From contig NZ_CP046120.1 of NCBI RefSeq assembly GCF_009707465.1, positions 3,501,501 through 3,565,500 of the forward strand: a stretch of 64,000 bases of DNA. Direction: 5' to 3'. Position numbers and translations under genes: made by a program. Every line of letters starts with the position of its first letter. Positions within the stretch are counted from its first letter, which is position 1. Shown piece after piece: positions 1 to 8,035 of the stretch. The DNA comes from Novosphingobium sp. Gsoil 351 (GTDB lineage Bacteria; Pseudomonadota; Alphaproteobacteria; Sphingomonadales; Sphingomonadaceae). The notes below the pieces were generated by a model. It was given only the letters and a program-made list of their open reading frames with translations. It was not told the DNA's origin and ran no database searches.

Positions 1-823
1 CGATCGGCTCGCCGAACGCCTTGCGCTCGTTGGCATAGCGTAGCGCGGAATCGAGCGCGCGGCGGGCGTATCCCGTCGCCGCCGCGCCGACCGAGATGCG
101 CCCGTTGTCGAGGCTGCGCATGGCGGTGACAAAGCCCTTGCCTTCCTCGTCGCCGAGCAGGGCGTCGGCAGGCAGGCGCACGTCTTCCATCACGATATCG
201 GCGATGTGGCTGCCCGATTGGCCCATCTTCTTGTCAGACTTGCCGGCGGCGATGCCCGGAGTGTCCATCGGCACCAGGAACGCCGAGACGTGGGCGTTCT
301 TGGGCAGCGCTTCCCTACTGGTCCGCGCCATGATGAGCCCCACTTGCGCAAACGGGGCGTTGGTGATGTAGCGCTTGGTGCCGTTCAGAACCCAGCCGTT
401 GCCCGAACGGACCGCGGTGGTCTGCATCGCGGCGGAATCCGATCCCGATCCCGGTTCGGTCAGGCCGAAACACGCGATCTCGCCAGCGGCGAGCCGCGGC
501 AGCCATTCGGCACGCTGCGCGTCGGTCCCGCCGTTCTTGAGCGCCGAGGCGACCATCCCGATGTTGATCGACAGGATCGAGCGGAACGCGGGCGCGGCGT
601 AGCCCAGCGTCTGGATCGTCCGGGCGTATTGCGCGATGTTCATGCCCGATCCGCCGAACTCTTCGGGAATGGTCAGTCCGAACAGCCCCATGTCGCGCAT
701 TTCGGCAAGGATTGCCTCGGGCACGCGATCGGTTTCGATAACCTCGCGCTCGGCGGGGACCAGCCGGTCGCGGACATAGCGCTGCAGCTGATCGATGAAC
801 TGGTCGAAGATGTCGGCGTCCAT
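1..823 (-). CDS. Acyl-CoA dehydrogenase (C-terminus beyond window)
   Basis: FAD-dependent acyl-CoA dehydrogenase, catalysing alpha,beta-desaturation of an acyl-CoA in beta-oxidation. I translated it from ATG at 823: it begins MDADIFDQFIDQL and stays open to the window edge (about 274 residues of a usual ~380). Family hallmarks visible are the N-terminal helical domain, the FAD/substrate motif CFGLTEPGSGSD followed by NGTKRYITNAP, and the start of the C-terminal helical domain (ERKAFGEPI). The catalytic Glu region lies outside the window. It follows the SDR gene on the same strand, separated by a dispersed repeat, so co-transcription is plausible. Substrate chain type cannot be read from sequence. 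Confidence 0.9.
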   Translation of the reverse strand, partial: MDADIFDQFIDQLQRYVRDRLVPAEREVIETDRVPEAILAEMRDMGLFGLTIPEEFGGSGMNIAQYARTIQTLGYAAPAFRSILSINIGMVASALKNGGTDAQRAEWLPRLAAGEIACFGLTEPGSGSDSAAMQTTAVRSGNGWVLNGTKRYITNAPFAQVGLIMARTSREALPKNAHVSAFLVPMDTPGIAAGKSDKKMGQSGSHIADIVMEDVRLPADALLGDEEGKGFVTAMRSLDNGRISVGAAATGYARRALDSALRYANERKAFGEPI

Positions 824-840
824 TCATTCCTCCGAATGCT

Positions 841-956
841 CTCTCCCCTTCAGGGGAGAGATACGCAGACTTGCGAGCTGGCTCGCCAGTCGAAGTGGAG
901 AGGGGCGATTTGCGCACATTCCCCTCTCCCAACCCTCTCCCTTGAGGGGGAGGGCT
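841..956. repeat. Dispersed intergenic repeat, family A copy 1
   Basis: Palindromic element fills the gap between the SDR and acyl-CoA dehydrogenase genes. It opens with the hairpin CTCTCCCCTTCAGGGGAGAG, carries a core with CTTGCGAGCTGG and CGAAGTGGAGAGGGG, and closes with a second CCCTCTCCC/GAGGGGGAGGG stem. Diverged copies lie at 43681-43843 and 55778-55873, always between genes. It resembles non-coding, miniature REP-like repeats of sphingomonads. Confidence 0.75.
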
Positions 957-961
957 ATTGG

Positions 962-1882
962 CTAGATCGGATCGTAGGGGAAGACGTGCGCCGATACCTC
1001 GTCGCCGCGGGCCATGTCGGCGCGGAAGGCGGGGATCAGCTCGTCGGCGATGCTCTCTGGGGTCCAACCCTCCGCCTTGGTCATCGAGCGGACCGGGCGC
1101 GGCTTGGAGAACAGCACGATCTCGTTCTTGCGTACCGCGAAAATCTGGTTGGTCACGTCCCGCGCCGCGTCGCTGGCGAGATAGACGACCAGCGGCGCGA
1201 TCTTGTCGGCGCTCATCGTCTTGAGCCGATCGACCCGCGCCTGCGCCTCGGGGGTGTCGGCGGGGATCGAGGCGGTCATCCGGCTCCACGCGAACGGCGC
1301 AATGCAGTTGGAGCGGACCCCGGCGCGCGCCATGTCGAGCGCGATCGATTGCGAGAGGCCGACGACGCCCAGCTTGGCCGCGCTGTAGTTGGCCTGGCCG
1401 ATGTTGCCGATCAGCCCGCTGGTGCTGGTGAAGTGGATGAAGCTGCCCGACTGCTGCTCGCGAAAATAGGGCGTCGCCGCCTTGCTGACGTTGAAGCAGC
1501 CGTTGAGGTGGACGTCGATCACCGCCGCCCAGTCCTCGTGGCTCATCTTGTGCCAGATGCCGTCGCGCAGGATCCCGGCGTTGTTGACCACCGCGTCGAT
1601 CCGCCCGAAGCGCTGGACCGCGTCCTCGACGATGCTGGCCGCGCCCTTTGGATCGGTGACGCTGGCAAGGTTGGCGTGGGCCTTGCCGCCCGCCGCGACG
1701 ATATCGTCCGCGGTCTGCTGCGCCGGACCGGCATCGCCGCCCTCGCCGCCGCCGCCCACGCCGGGATCGTTGACCACAACCGCGGCGCCGTGCCTGGCCG
1801 CGAGCAACGCGATCTCGCGTCCTACCCCGCGCCCGCCGCCGGTTACCGCGACGACTTTGCCTGCGAGCATACCCATCCGCAT
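962..1882 (-). CDS. SDR oxidoreductase, (3R)-hydroxyacyl-CoA dehydrogenase-like
   Basis: Short-chain dehydrogenase/reductase of 306 residues. The Rossmann motif TGGGRGVG is at residues 14-21, NNAG follows mid-protein, and the catalytic Ser / Tyr-x-x-x-Lys (YSAAK) are present. The VVNDPGV stretch after the first beta-alpha-beta unit resembles the dehydrogenase domain of peroxisomal multifunctional enzyme type 2 (HSD17B4). I therefore infer NAD(P)-dependent oxidation of a 3-hydroxyacyl-CoA in beta-oxidation or steroid side-chain breakdown. ATG at 1882 is preferred because GGGAG lies just upstream; ATGs at 1876 and 1870 are possible. A palindrome at 1894-1911, shared with the 7.8 kb operon, lies directly upstream. 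Confidence 0.88.
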   Translation of the reverse strand: MRMGMLAGKVVAVTGGGRGVGREIALLAARHGAAVVVNDPGVGGGGEGGDAGPAQQTADDIVAAGGKAHANLASVTDPKGAASIVEDAVQRFGRIDAVVNNAGILRDGIWHKMSHEDWAAVIDVHLNGCFNVSKAATPYFREQQSGSFIHFTSTSGLIGNIGQANYSAAKLGVVGLSQSIALDMARAGVRSNCIAPFAWSRMTASIPADTPEAQARVDRLKTMSADKIAPLVVYLASDAARDVTNQIFAVRKNEIVLFSKPRPVRSMTKAEGWTPESIADELIPAFRADMARGDEVSAHVFPYDPI

Positions 1883-1893
1883 CCGACTCCCGG

Positions 1894-1911
1894 TTTAACC
1901 GCTCGCTTAAG
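1894..1911. promoter_or_regulatory. Candidate operator upstream of SDR gene
   Basis: TTTAACCGCTCGCTTAAG is an imperfect palindrome 12 bases before the SDR start codon. It matches the perfect palindrome at 7801-7818 in 14 of 18 positions (TTTAAnCGCnCGnTTAA). The shared motif ahead of two acyl-CoA catabolic transcription units suggests one regulator, probably TetR-like; that identity is inference. Confidence 0.5.
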
Positions 1912-2056
1912 CCCTTGGCGGAGCCTAGCGGCGAAATCAATCGCGCGCAGCGGCAAGCAGGTTGCGGGGCGAATATCCACTATCAGATTGTCAGGACGGA
2001 TGGCGCGACGACCGGAAACGCCGATCTCCGGCGGGTTGGGTCACTCGTTCGCTGGT

Positions 2057-2563
2057 CTATGTGGCGGGGCAGCGCGCGTACTTGAACGGACCCGGCGCGG
2101 CGTCCTCGCCGTATTCGCGGCGGATCAGCGTCTTGCCGCCGTCCTGGACGTCGAGCACTTCGTCCCGGCTCCAGGTCATGCCTTCGCCCGAAAACGTGAA
2201 CGCAGCGCGCAGACGAGTGTCCGAGCGCTCGGCGATGTTGGCGAGCGCGCCGCGCGATTCGTAGAACTTGAGCGTCGTGGCGTCGATCGTCAGCAGGCCC
2301 TTGGCGTCGCCCTTGGTCGAGGTGCAATCGGCGGGAACGAGACCCCAGCGGCCCTGCGCGGCGGCGGGAATCGTGGCATCGGCGACGGTGGATTCCTCCG
2401 GTGATGGCGCGGCGGTGGCGGTAGGCTCCGCGATGACCGGTGACCCCGCGGTCTCAGCCGGTGCCGCCTCGCTCGCGTCCGGCTCGGGCGCAGGTGCGGG
2501 TTGCGAGCAGGCGCTAAGCGCCAGCAGCGTGACGGACGACAGCAGGAGTAGGGTTCGGGTCAA
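2057..2563 (-). CDS. Putative lipoprotein of unknown function
   Basis: Predicted 168-residue lipoprotein. The TTG at 2563 gives MTRTLLLLSSVTLLALSAC, a textbook signal with lipobox LSAC and acylated Cys19. No ATG gives a signal peptide in this frame, so the TTG start is inferred; its ribosome site is weak. After the Cys comes a Pro/Ala/Glu-rich linker (~40 residues), then a small compact domain containing WGLVPADCTST, LKFYESRG and KYARCP. Two further Cys residues could form a disulfide. The fold resembles small periplasmic proteins that bind nothing obvious; I do not recognise a family. It sits between catabolic genes but gives no functional clue. Confidence 0.65.
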   Translation of the reverse strand: MTRTLLLLSSVTLLALSACSQPAPAPEPDASEAAPAETAGSPVIAEPTATAAPSPEESTVADATIPAAAQGRWGLVPADCTSTKGDAKGLLTIDATTLKFYESRGALANIAERSDTRLRAAFTFSGEGMTWSRDEVLDVQDGGKTLIRREYGEDAAPGPFKYARCPAT

Positions 2564-2634
2564 GGCAGGTCTCGCTAGGAAAGTGTCGCGGGGAACCGCT
2601 ACAACGCCCGGACCGCCCGACCCGATCCCGAAAA

Positions 2635-4053
2635 TCAGGCGACTTTGGCCATGATCCCGCCGAACAGCTCCTCGTCGCTGGGCAGCGTCTTGGGAATGGC
2701 GAGCGGCTTGGAGACCCAGGTCTCGTTGATCAGGTCGCGCCAGGTGATGTTGTTGTTGGTGCCGTTGCCACCCCAACTGCCACAGCCGAGCGAGAAGGTC
2801 TGGCGCATTCCGTTCCACAGGTTGCCGCTGTTCGAGGCCGACTGCGGCTGGTTGACCATGACCCGGCTGGTCCGGGTGGCGTTGGCCAGCTTCATGATGT
2901 TGGCGTCGCTGGTCGAATAGATGCCGCAGCTATGCCCCTGGCCCTGGTAGGCCTGGATGGTGTTGGTCAGTTCGATCGCGTGGTCGAGATCGCGGGCATG
3001 GTACAGCGCCATCGTCACGGTCATCTTCTCGCCCGAAAACGGATGCTCGGGACCGGCGCCGGTCTCGGGAACGATGAAGAACTGGGTGCCTTCGGGGATC
3101 GTGAACCCGGCGTAGTCGGCGATGAACTGCGGGGTCTGCGCGACGACCTTGGCGTTGATGTGCCCATCGACCCAGATCGCCTTTTCCAGCTTCGCCTTCT
3201 GGATGTCGTCGAGCACCAGCCCGCCCTTGGCCTTGAGCCTGGCGAGCATCGGTTCGTAGATCGCATCGACCAGGATCACCGCGTTGTCGCTACTGCACGA
3301 GGCAGCGAGGTCGAGCGTTTTCGACATACGGATCTTTTCGGCCGCATCGTCGAGGTCGGCGGTCTCGTCGACGGTGATCACCGCGTTGCCGACACCCACG
3401 CCCAGCGCCGGGGTGCCGCTCGAATAGGCGGCATCGACCATCGCCGCGCCGCCGGTGGCGAGCACGCGATCGCACTGGCGCATCAGCTCGTTGGTCTTCT
3501 CGACCGAGGGCGTGTCGATCGACAGCACCAGATCGGCGGGCGCGCCCATCTTGACGATCGCCTCGCGCATCAGGTCGCAGATCAGCTTGTTGGTCAGCTT
3601 GGCGCGCGGGTGTGGGGCGACGATGATCGAGTTGCGGCCCTTGACCGCCGAGATCGCCTTGATCACCGGGGTCGCCTCGGGATTGGTCGAGGGCGAAAGC
3701 GCGCCGATCACGCCGACCGGCTTGGCGATCTTGACGATGTTGCGGACGGGGTCTTCCTCGATGATCCCGACCGACTTGTCGTCGATGATGTCGAACAGCG
3801 TGGCGCGGGTTTTCCGAAAGATCTTGAGGTACTTGCCGTCGTAGTTGCCAAGCTGGGTCTCGTCGACCGTGTGCTGGGCGATCATCTCGGCGGTGCCGGG
3901 CTTGCACACCGACCACACCATCGCGCGGATCAGGTCATCGACCTGCTCCTGGGTGTAATCCGAAATCTGCTCCTGCGCGGCGCGGCTGCGGGCGACGAGC
4001 GCGGCGATCTCGATGGCTTCGGGCGAACGGTCGAGCTTGTAGGCGGTGGCCAC
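2635..4053 (-). CDS. CoA-acylating aldehyde dehydrogenase
   Basis: Aldehyde dehydrogenase superfamily member of the CoA-acylating branch (acetaldehyde, succinate-semialdehyde or sulfoacetaldehyde dehydrogenases), which interconverts an aldehyde and its acyl-CoA with NAD(P). Seen in sequence are the SPSTNPEATPV cofactor-domain segment, IVAPHPRA, and the active-site stretch AASCSSDNAVIL with the nucleophilic Cys. The GTG at 4053 (VATAYKLDRS) is chosen because AGGAG stands about 8 bases upstream and the length (472 residues) fits the family; the frame is open further upstream to 4170. It follows the thiolase gene on the same strand after 151 bases containing a hairpin. The true aldehyde is unknown. 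Confidence 0.82.
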   Translation of the reverse strand: MATAYKLDRSPEAIEIAALVARSRAAQEQISDYTQEQVDDLIRAMVWSVCKPGTAEMIAQHTVDETQLGNYDGKYLKIFRKTRATLFDIIDDKSVGIIEEDPVRNIVKIAKPVGVIGALSPSTNPEATPVIKAISAVKGRNSIIVAPHPRAKLTNKLICDLMREAIVKMGAPADLVLSIDTPSVEKTNELMRQCDRVLATGGAAMVDAAYSSGTPALGVGVGNAVITVDETADLDDAAEKIRMSKTLDLAASCSSDNAVILVDAIYEPMLARLKAKGGLVLDDIQKAKLEKAIWVDGHINAKVVAQTPQFIADYAGFTIPEGTQFFIVPETGAGPEHPFSGEKMTVTMALYHARDLDHAIELTNTIQAYQGQGHSCGIYSTSDANIMKLANATRTSRVMVNQPQSASNSGNLWNGMRQTFSLGCGSWGGNGTNNNITWRDLINETWVSKPLAIPKTLPSDEELFGGIMAKVA

Positions 4054-4155
4054 GGCGACATACTCCTGCAACGATCTGGATGCGTGAGCGCCGGATTTGG
4101 GGAGGTTTCTCCCGACTGCAACGCGCACGGCTGACGCCATCGCCTTGTCACAGGC

Positions 4156-4192
4156 GGGCGTCCCGATCAACCTTCCGGCGGCCGGGACGCCC
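4156..4192 (-). terminator. Hairpin downstream of thiolase gene
   Basis: GGGCGTCCCG and CGGGACGCCC form a perfect 10-bp inverted repeat with a 17-base loop, just past the thiolase stop. No T-tract follows in the direction of transcription, so it may be a transcript-stabilising or attenuating hairpin rather than a classical terminator. Confidence 0.4.
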
Positions 4193-4204
4193 CTGCGAAT
4201 TTTG

Positions 4205-5452
4205 TTAGATACGCTCGATGATGATCGCGGGAGCCATGCCGCCCGCCGCGCACATCGTGATCAGGCCATAGCGTCCGCCGGTGCGCTCGAGCTCGTCGAG
4301 CGCGGTGCCGATCAGGATCGATCCGGTCGCCCCGATCGGATGGCCCAGCGCCATCGCCCCGCCGTTGGGGTTCACTTTCGAGCGATCGAGATCGAGGTCG
4401 CGGATGAACTTTTCGGCGACCACCGCGAAGGCCTCGTTGATCTCCCACACGTCGATGTCGTCCTTGCTCAGGCCGGCCTTGGCCAGCACCTTCTTGGCCG
4501 CGGGGACGGGGGCGTTGAGCATCAGCGTGGGGTCGTCGCCCTGGTTGGCATAGGCGACCACGCGGGCGCGGGGCTTGAGGCCGTGCTTGTCCGCATAATC
4601 CTTAGAGGTGATCAGGATCGCCGCTGCGCCATCGACCACGCCTGAACTGTTGCCGGCATGATGGAAGTGCTGGATCTCCAGATCGGGATAGCGGCGGTTG
4701 ATCTGCTTGCGGAAGGTCGTCCCGCCGATATCGAAATCGGCGACGCCAGCGAAACTGGGCTTCAGCGCGGCGAGACCTTCGGCGGTGGTCTCGGGGCGCG
4801 GGAATTCCTCGCGGTCGAGTGCTATGGTGCCGTCGGGGTTCTTCACCGGCACCACCGACTTGGCGAACCGGCCTTCCTTGATCGCCACGTCGGCGCGCTG
4901 TTGGCTGACCAGCGCCAGGTCGTCGAGCGCCTTGCGGTCGATCCCTTCCATCGTTGCGATGGCGTCACCGCAAACGCCCTGGTGGCTCTGCGGGTGGAGT
5001 TCGTCGAGCGCCTCGTGGCCCGAACCCATCAGGCGCGGCGGCAGCCCGGCATTGGCCTGCTCTGCGGCATAGGCCGAAGTATAGCTCATCATCTCGGTGC
5101 CGCCGGCGATCACGCAGTCTTCCATGCCCGACATCACCGTCGCCGCGGCGAGGTTCACCGAGGTTATTCCGCCGCCGCAGAATCGGTCGAGTGTAGTGCC
5201 GCTCGCGGAGATGTCATAGCCTGCCGACAGAGCCGCCATCCGGCCAAGGTCGCCGCCCTGCTTGCCGTTCTGCGAGCTGGTCGACCAGATAATGTCGTCG
5301 ACGGTCTTGGTGTCGAGATGGTTGCGCTCCTTGATCGCGCTCAGCACGGTCGCGGCGAGGTGCTGCGGATGCAGATGGCTGAGCGCGCCCTTGCCGGGCT
5401 TGCCCACCCCGCGCGGGGTGCGGACGGCGTCGATGATATAGGCTTCGGGCAT
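4205..5452 (-). CDS. Acetyl-CoA C-acyltransferase (thiolase)
   Basis: Thiolase of 415 residues, catalysing CoA-dependent cleavage of 3-ketoacyl-CoA (or condensation of acyl-CoAs). The catalytic set is complete: Cys92 in DRFCGGG, NEAFA, the His loop GGAMALGHPIGATG and the second Cys in MCAAGG. N- and C-terminal thiolase halves are both full length. It lies 11 bases downstream of an acyl-CoA dehydrogenase gene on the same strand, so the two are probably co-transcribed and form a beta-oxidation module. FadA-like degradative function is more likely than biosynthetic PhaA/AtoB function because of this context, but sequence alone does not settle it. Confidence 0.93.
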   Translation of the reverse strand: MPEAYIIDAVRTPRGVGKPGKGALSHLHPQHLAATVLSAIKERNHLDTKTVDDIIWSTSSQNGKQGGDLGRMAALSAGYDISASGTTLDRFCGGGITSVNLAAATVMSGMEDCVIAGGTEMMSYTSAYAAEQANAGLPPRLMGSGHEALDELHPQSHQGVCGDAIATMEGIDRKALDDLALVSQQRADVAIKEGRFAKSVVPVKNPDGTIALDREEFPRPETTAEGLAALKPSFAGVADFDIGGTTFRKQINRRYPDLEIQHFHHAGNSSGVVDGAAAILITSKDYADKHGLKPRARVVAYANQGDDPTLMLNAPVPAAKKVLAKAGLSKDDIDVWEINEAFAVVAEKFIRDLDLDRSKVNPNGGAMALGHPIGATGSILIGTALDELERTGGRYGLITMCAAGGMAPAIIIERI

Positions 5453-5463
5453 TGGGGGTCTCC

Positions 5464-6670
5464 TCAGGCGGGAATCATGTTGAACGGCACGCCCTTGTCC
5501 GGGCGGTGATCTTGCGGAAGACCGAGGATCTTCTCGGCGATGGTGTTGAGCAGCACTTCGTCGGATCCGCCCGCAATCCGGCCCGTGGGGGCGTTGAGCC
5601 AGCTGGTCGACCAGTCCTCCTTGACGAAGGCGTGCGGATCGAACGCCAGGCCGGTGGTGCCCTGAAGGTCTATCGCGAGCTCGGACAGCTTTTGCCGGCT
5701 GCGCACGGCGACGAGCTTCTGCAAGCTGCCTTCCGGCCCCGGCTGCATGCCCGCCTCCATCATCTTCATCGCCCGCGAGGTGATCGCCTCGAGCCCGCTG
5801 CGCATCGCATAGTTGCGCGCGATCGCGGAGCGGATCCGGCCGTCTTCCAGCGCCGGCTTCTCGTTGATCTCGACCTCGCGCGCCAGGTCGATGAACAAGT
5901 CTAGGTGCGGGCCGAACCCAGCGCTGTCAGTCGCAATGTAGCGCTCGATCATCAGCGTGTGCAGAGCCACCCCGAACCCGCCCCCGACCGGACCCATCCG
6001 CTGCTCGTCGGTCATCTTGACGTCGTCGAAGAACACCTCGTTGACGTGGCTGTCGCCGCCCGCGAGCTTGATCGGGCGGACCTCGACGCCAGGCGCCTTC
6101 ATGTCGACCCAGAAGTAGGTCAGCCCCTTGTGCTTGGCCACGGTGGGATCGTTGCGCGCGACAATCACGCCATAATCGCAATATTGCGCCCAACTGGTCC
6201 AGACCTTCTGGCCGTTGAGCTTCCAACCGTTCCCGTCCTGCTCCGCCTTCGTCCGCAGCGCCGCAAGGTCCGATCCGCCCGAGGGCTCGGAGAACAGTTG
6301 GCACCAGATCTCCCTCGCCGCGCAGCGCCCTGGTCACGCGCTGCTTCACCCATTCTTGGTCCTGCCCGTAGTGGATCAGGATCGGCACGGGCATGCCCAA
6401 AGAGATGCCGAAATAGGCGACGGGGAAGCCGTATGCCATTTCCTCGGCGTCGAACGCCACCTTGTGCAGGTTGCTCAGCCCCTGGCCCCCAACCTCGGGC
6501 GACCAGTTTATGCCGGCGAAGCCTGCGTCATGGCGTGCCGCCATGTAGCGGCGGCCCAAAGCGAGATCGTCCTCGACCGATAGCCCGCGGCGAGCTTCCT
6601 TGCCGAATGTCGCGGCCTGGTCGGCGAGCCAGGCGCGGGCGCGAGTGCGGAATTCGTCGAGGTCGCTCAT
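5464..6670 (-). CDS. Acyl-CoA dehydrogenase (single-base frame break)
   Basis: Acyl-CoA dehydrogenase of about 401 residues once one base is removed. The N-terminal part (MSDLDEFRTRARAWLADQAA) starts at ATG 6670, and the C-terminal part from LFSEPSGGSDLAAL onward is in another frame. The break is at 6312-6314, where a CCC run (plus strand) should be CC; correction gives GEEIWCQLFSEPSGGSDL, the normal FAD-site sequence. The C-terminus reads GRIAGGSDEVLLNTIAEKIL. The start overlaps the upstream dehydrogenase stop by 4 nt (ATGA), implying translational coupling and perhaps a heteromeric enzyme. I think the extra base is a sequencing error, but a real pseudogene cannot be excluded. Confidence 0.85.
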
Positions 6671-7761
6671 GCAGCCACTCCGCTCAGTTGTTCGGCCAGC
6701 AGGTCTTCCCAGAACAACATGTTGCCCTGCTCGATCGCCAGGCTGCGGGCGCGGCGCATGTGGAGGTGGAGGCCGGTCTCCCAGGTTACCCCGATCCCTC
6801 CGTGGATCTGGATGCAATCGCGCGCCGCGGTGTCGTAAGCCTCGGTAGCCGAGAGTCGCGCTGCCGCAGCGGCCTTGAGGAAATCGGCCTCTCCCTCGCG
6901 GCTGGCGGCGTGGATGCAGTTGGCGCGGGCGATTTCGACCAGGCCGTACATCTCGGCGACGCGGTGCTTGATCGACTGGAAGGCCCCGATCGGTTGTCCG
7001 AACGCCTTGCGGGTGAGCGCATAGTCGCGCGCGATGGTCAGCAGCGCCGCTGCCCCGCCGACCTGTTCGTGTGCGGTCACCACCGCCATCCGGGCGAGCA
7101 CCTCGCGAGCGAGAGCGCCGGCTCTTGCTCCCTTCACGATTACCTGCCCCGGCGTCGCCGCGAAGGTCAGGTCGGCATAGCCGCGGCTATTGTCGAAGCC
7201 GTCGATGATCTGCCGGGAGACATCGGCCAAGTCGCACAGGACCAGCGCCGGCTCGCCCTCGGCGAGCGCCCAGACCACCGCGATCCGGGCATGTGCGGCA
7301 CCGGCCACGCCGGGCTTTTCGCCGGCCAGCCCGTTCGCGGTCAGCCGCGTCACCGGGCGCGCGGGCAAGGGGGCCTGACCTTCGGCGAAAGCCACTGCCG
7401 CGATCACCTCTCCGCTCGCCAGCTGGGGCAGCCATTCGGCCTTGAGCGCGGCGTTGTCGCCGGCCAGCAATGCGCAGGCGGCGCCGTCGTTGGCGGTCAG
7501 GAACGGAGCGCCCGCGATCGACCCGCCGATCGCCTGGGCGACGATCCCCAGTTCGATCAGCGAAAGCCCCAACCCGCCGAAGTCCTCTGGAATGGCCAGC
7601 CCGGTCCAGCCCTGCTCGATCGCGGTGCGCCAGAAGCCTTCGTCGTACGCACCGGTCTGCTCGATCAGCGCCAGCGACCGAGCCTTGTCGCTGCGCGCCT
7701 CGATTACCCGCCGCGATTCGGTGGCGATGGCTTCCTGGCCTTCATCGTAGAGGATCGACAT
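6667..7761 (-). CDS. Acyl-CoA dehydrogenase, first gene of operon
   Basis: Acyl-CoA dehydrogenase-like protein of 364 residues beginning MSILYDEGQEAIATE. Family segments seen are IPEDFGGLGLSLIELGIV in the helical domain, RKAFGQPIGAFQSIKHRVAEM, and QIHGGIGVTWETGLHLHMRR near the C-terminus. The middle beta-domain is diverged, with no clear TEPxxGSD motif. Such shortened partners occur in the alpha2-beta2 acyl-CoA dehydrogenases of steroid side-chain degradation, where two adjacent genes make one enzyme; the 4-nt overlap with the next dehydrogenase fits that idea. It heads the minus-strand run toward thiolase and the acylating aldehyde dehydrogenase and has a palindromic operator candidate 40 bases upstream. 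Confidence 0.9.
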   Translation of the reverse strand: MSILYDEGQEAIATESRRVIEARSDKARSLALIEQTGAYDEGFWRTAIEQGWTGLAIPEDFGGLGLSLIELGIVAQAIGGSIAGAPFLTANDGAACALLAGDNAALKAEWLPQLASGEVIAAVAFAEGQAPLPARPVTRLTANGLAGEKPGVAGAAHARIAVVWALAEGEPALVLCDLADVSRQIIDGFDNSRGYADLTFAATPGQVIVKGARAGALAREVLARMAVVTAHEQVGGAAALLTIARDYALTRKAFGQPIGAFQSIKHRVAEMYGLVEIARANCIHAASREGEADFLKAAAAARLSATEAYDTAARDCIQIHGGIGVTWETGLHLHMRRARSLAIEQGNMLFWEDLLAEQLSGVAA

Positions 7762-7800
7762 CGCGGGCTTTCGTGAGCGGGGAGGGTACCCGGCCCCTTA

Positions 7801-7818
7801 TTTAATCGCCCGATTAAA
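7801..7818. promoter_or_regulatory. Palindromic operator candidate of acyl-CoA operon
   Basis: TTTAATCGCCCGATTAAA has perfect 8-bp arms around a 2-bp centre and lies 40 bases upstream of the first acyl-CoA dehydrogenase start. A close relative stands before the SDR gene (1894-1911). Size and symmetry suit a dimeric TetR-family repressor. No regulator gene is encoded next to it in the window. Confidence 0.6.
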
Positions 7819-8035
7819 AGTCAAGCAAAGCCTTGGCGGTCCAGTCCTTGAGGGGTACGGGACCACCGCGTTCGTCAGCAAGTTCGACGGCAGCGCGATC
7901 GCGCGATCTTTGCGCCCTCGACATGTGTCGCAATCGACGCGATGTTCTTGTAAGCCGGTGACAATAAAGCGCCGACAAGCGACGTAGGCGCCGCCGAGGC
8001 GGGAACGCGCGCTGCGGTATTAGAGGAACATACGA

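Noticed and set aside
206-2404. Long plus-strand open frame across the acyl-CoA dehydrogenase, SDR and lipoprotein genes
   Set aside because: High-GC antisense shadow: it has no signal, motif or conserved pattern and crosses repeats and three well-supported minus-strand genes.
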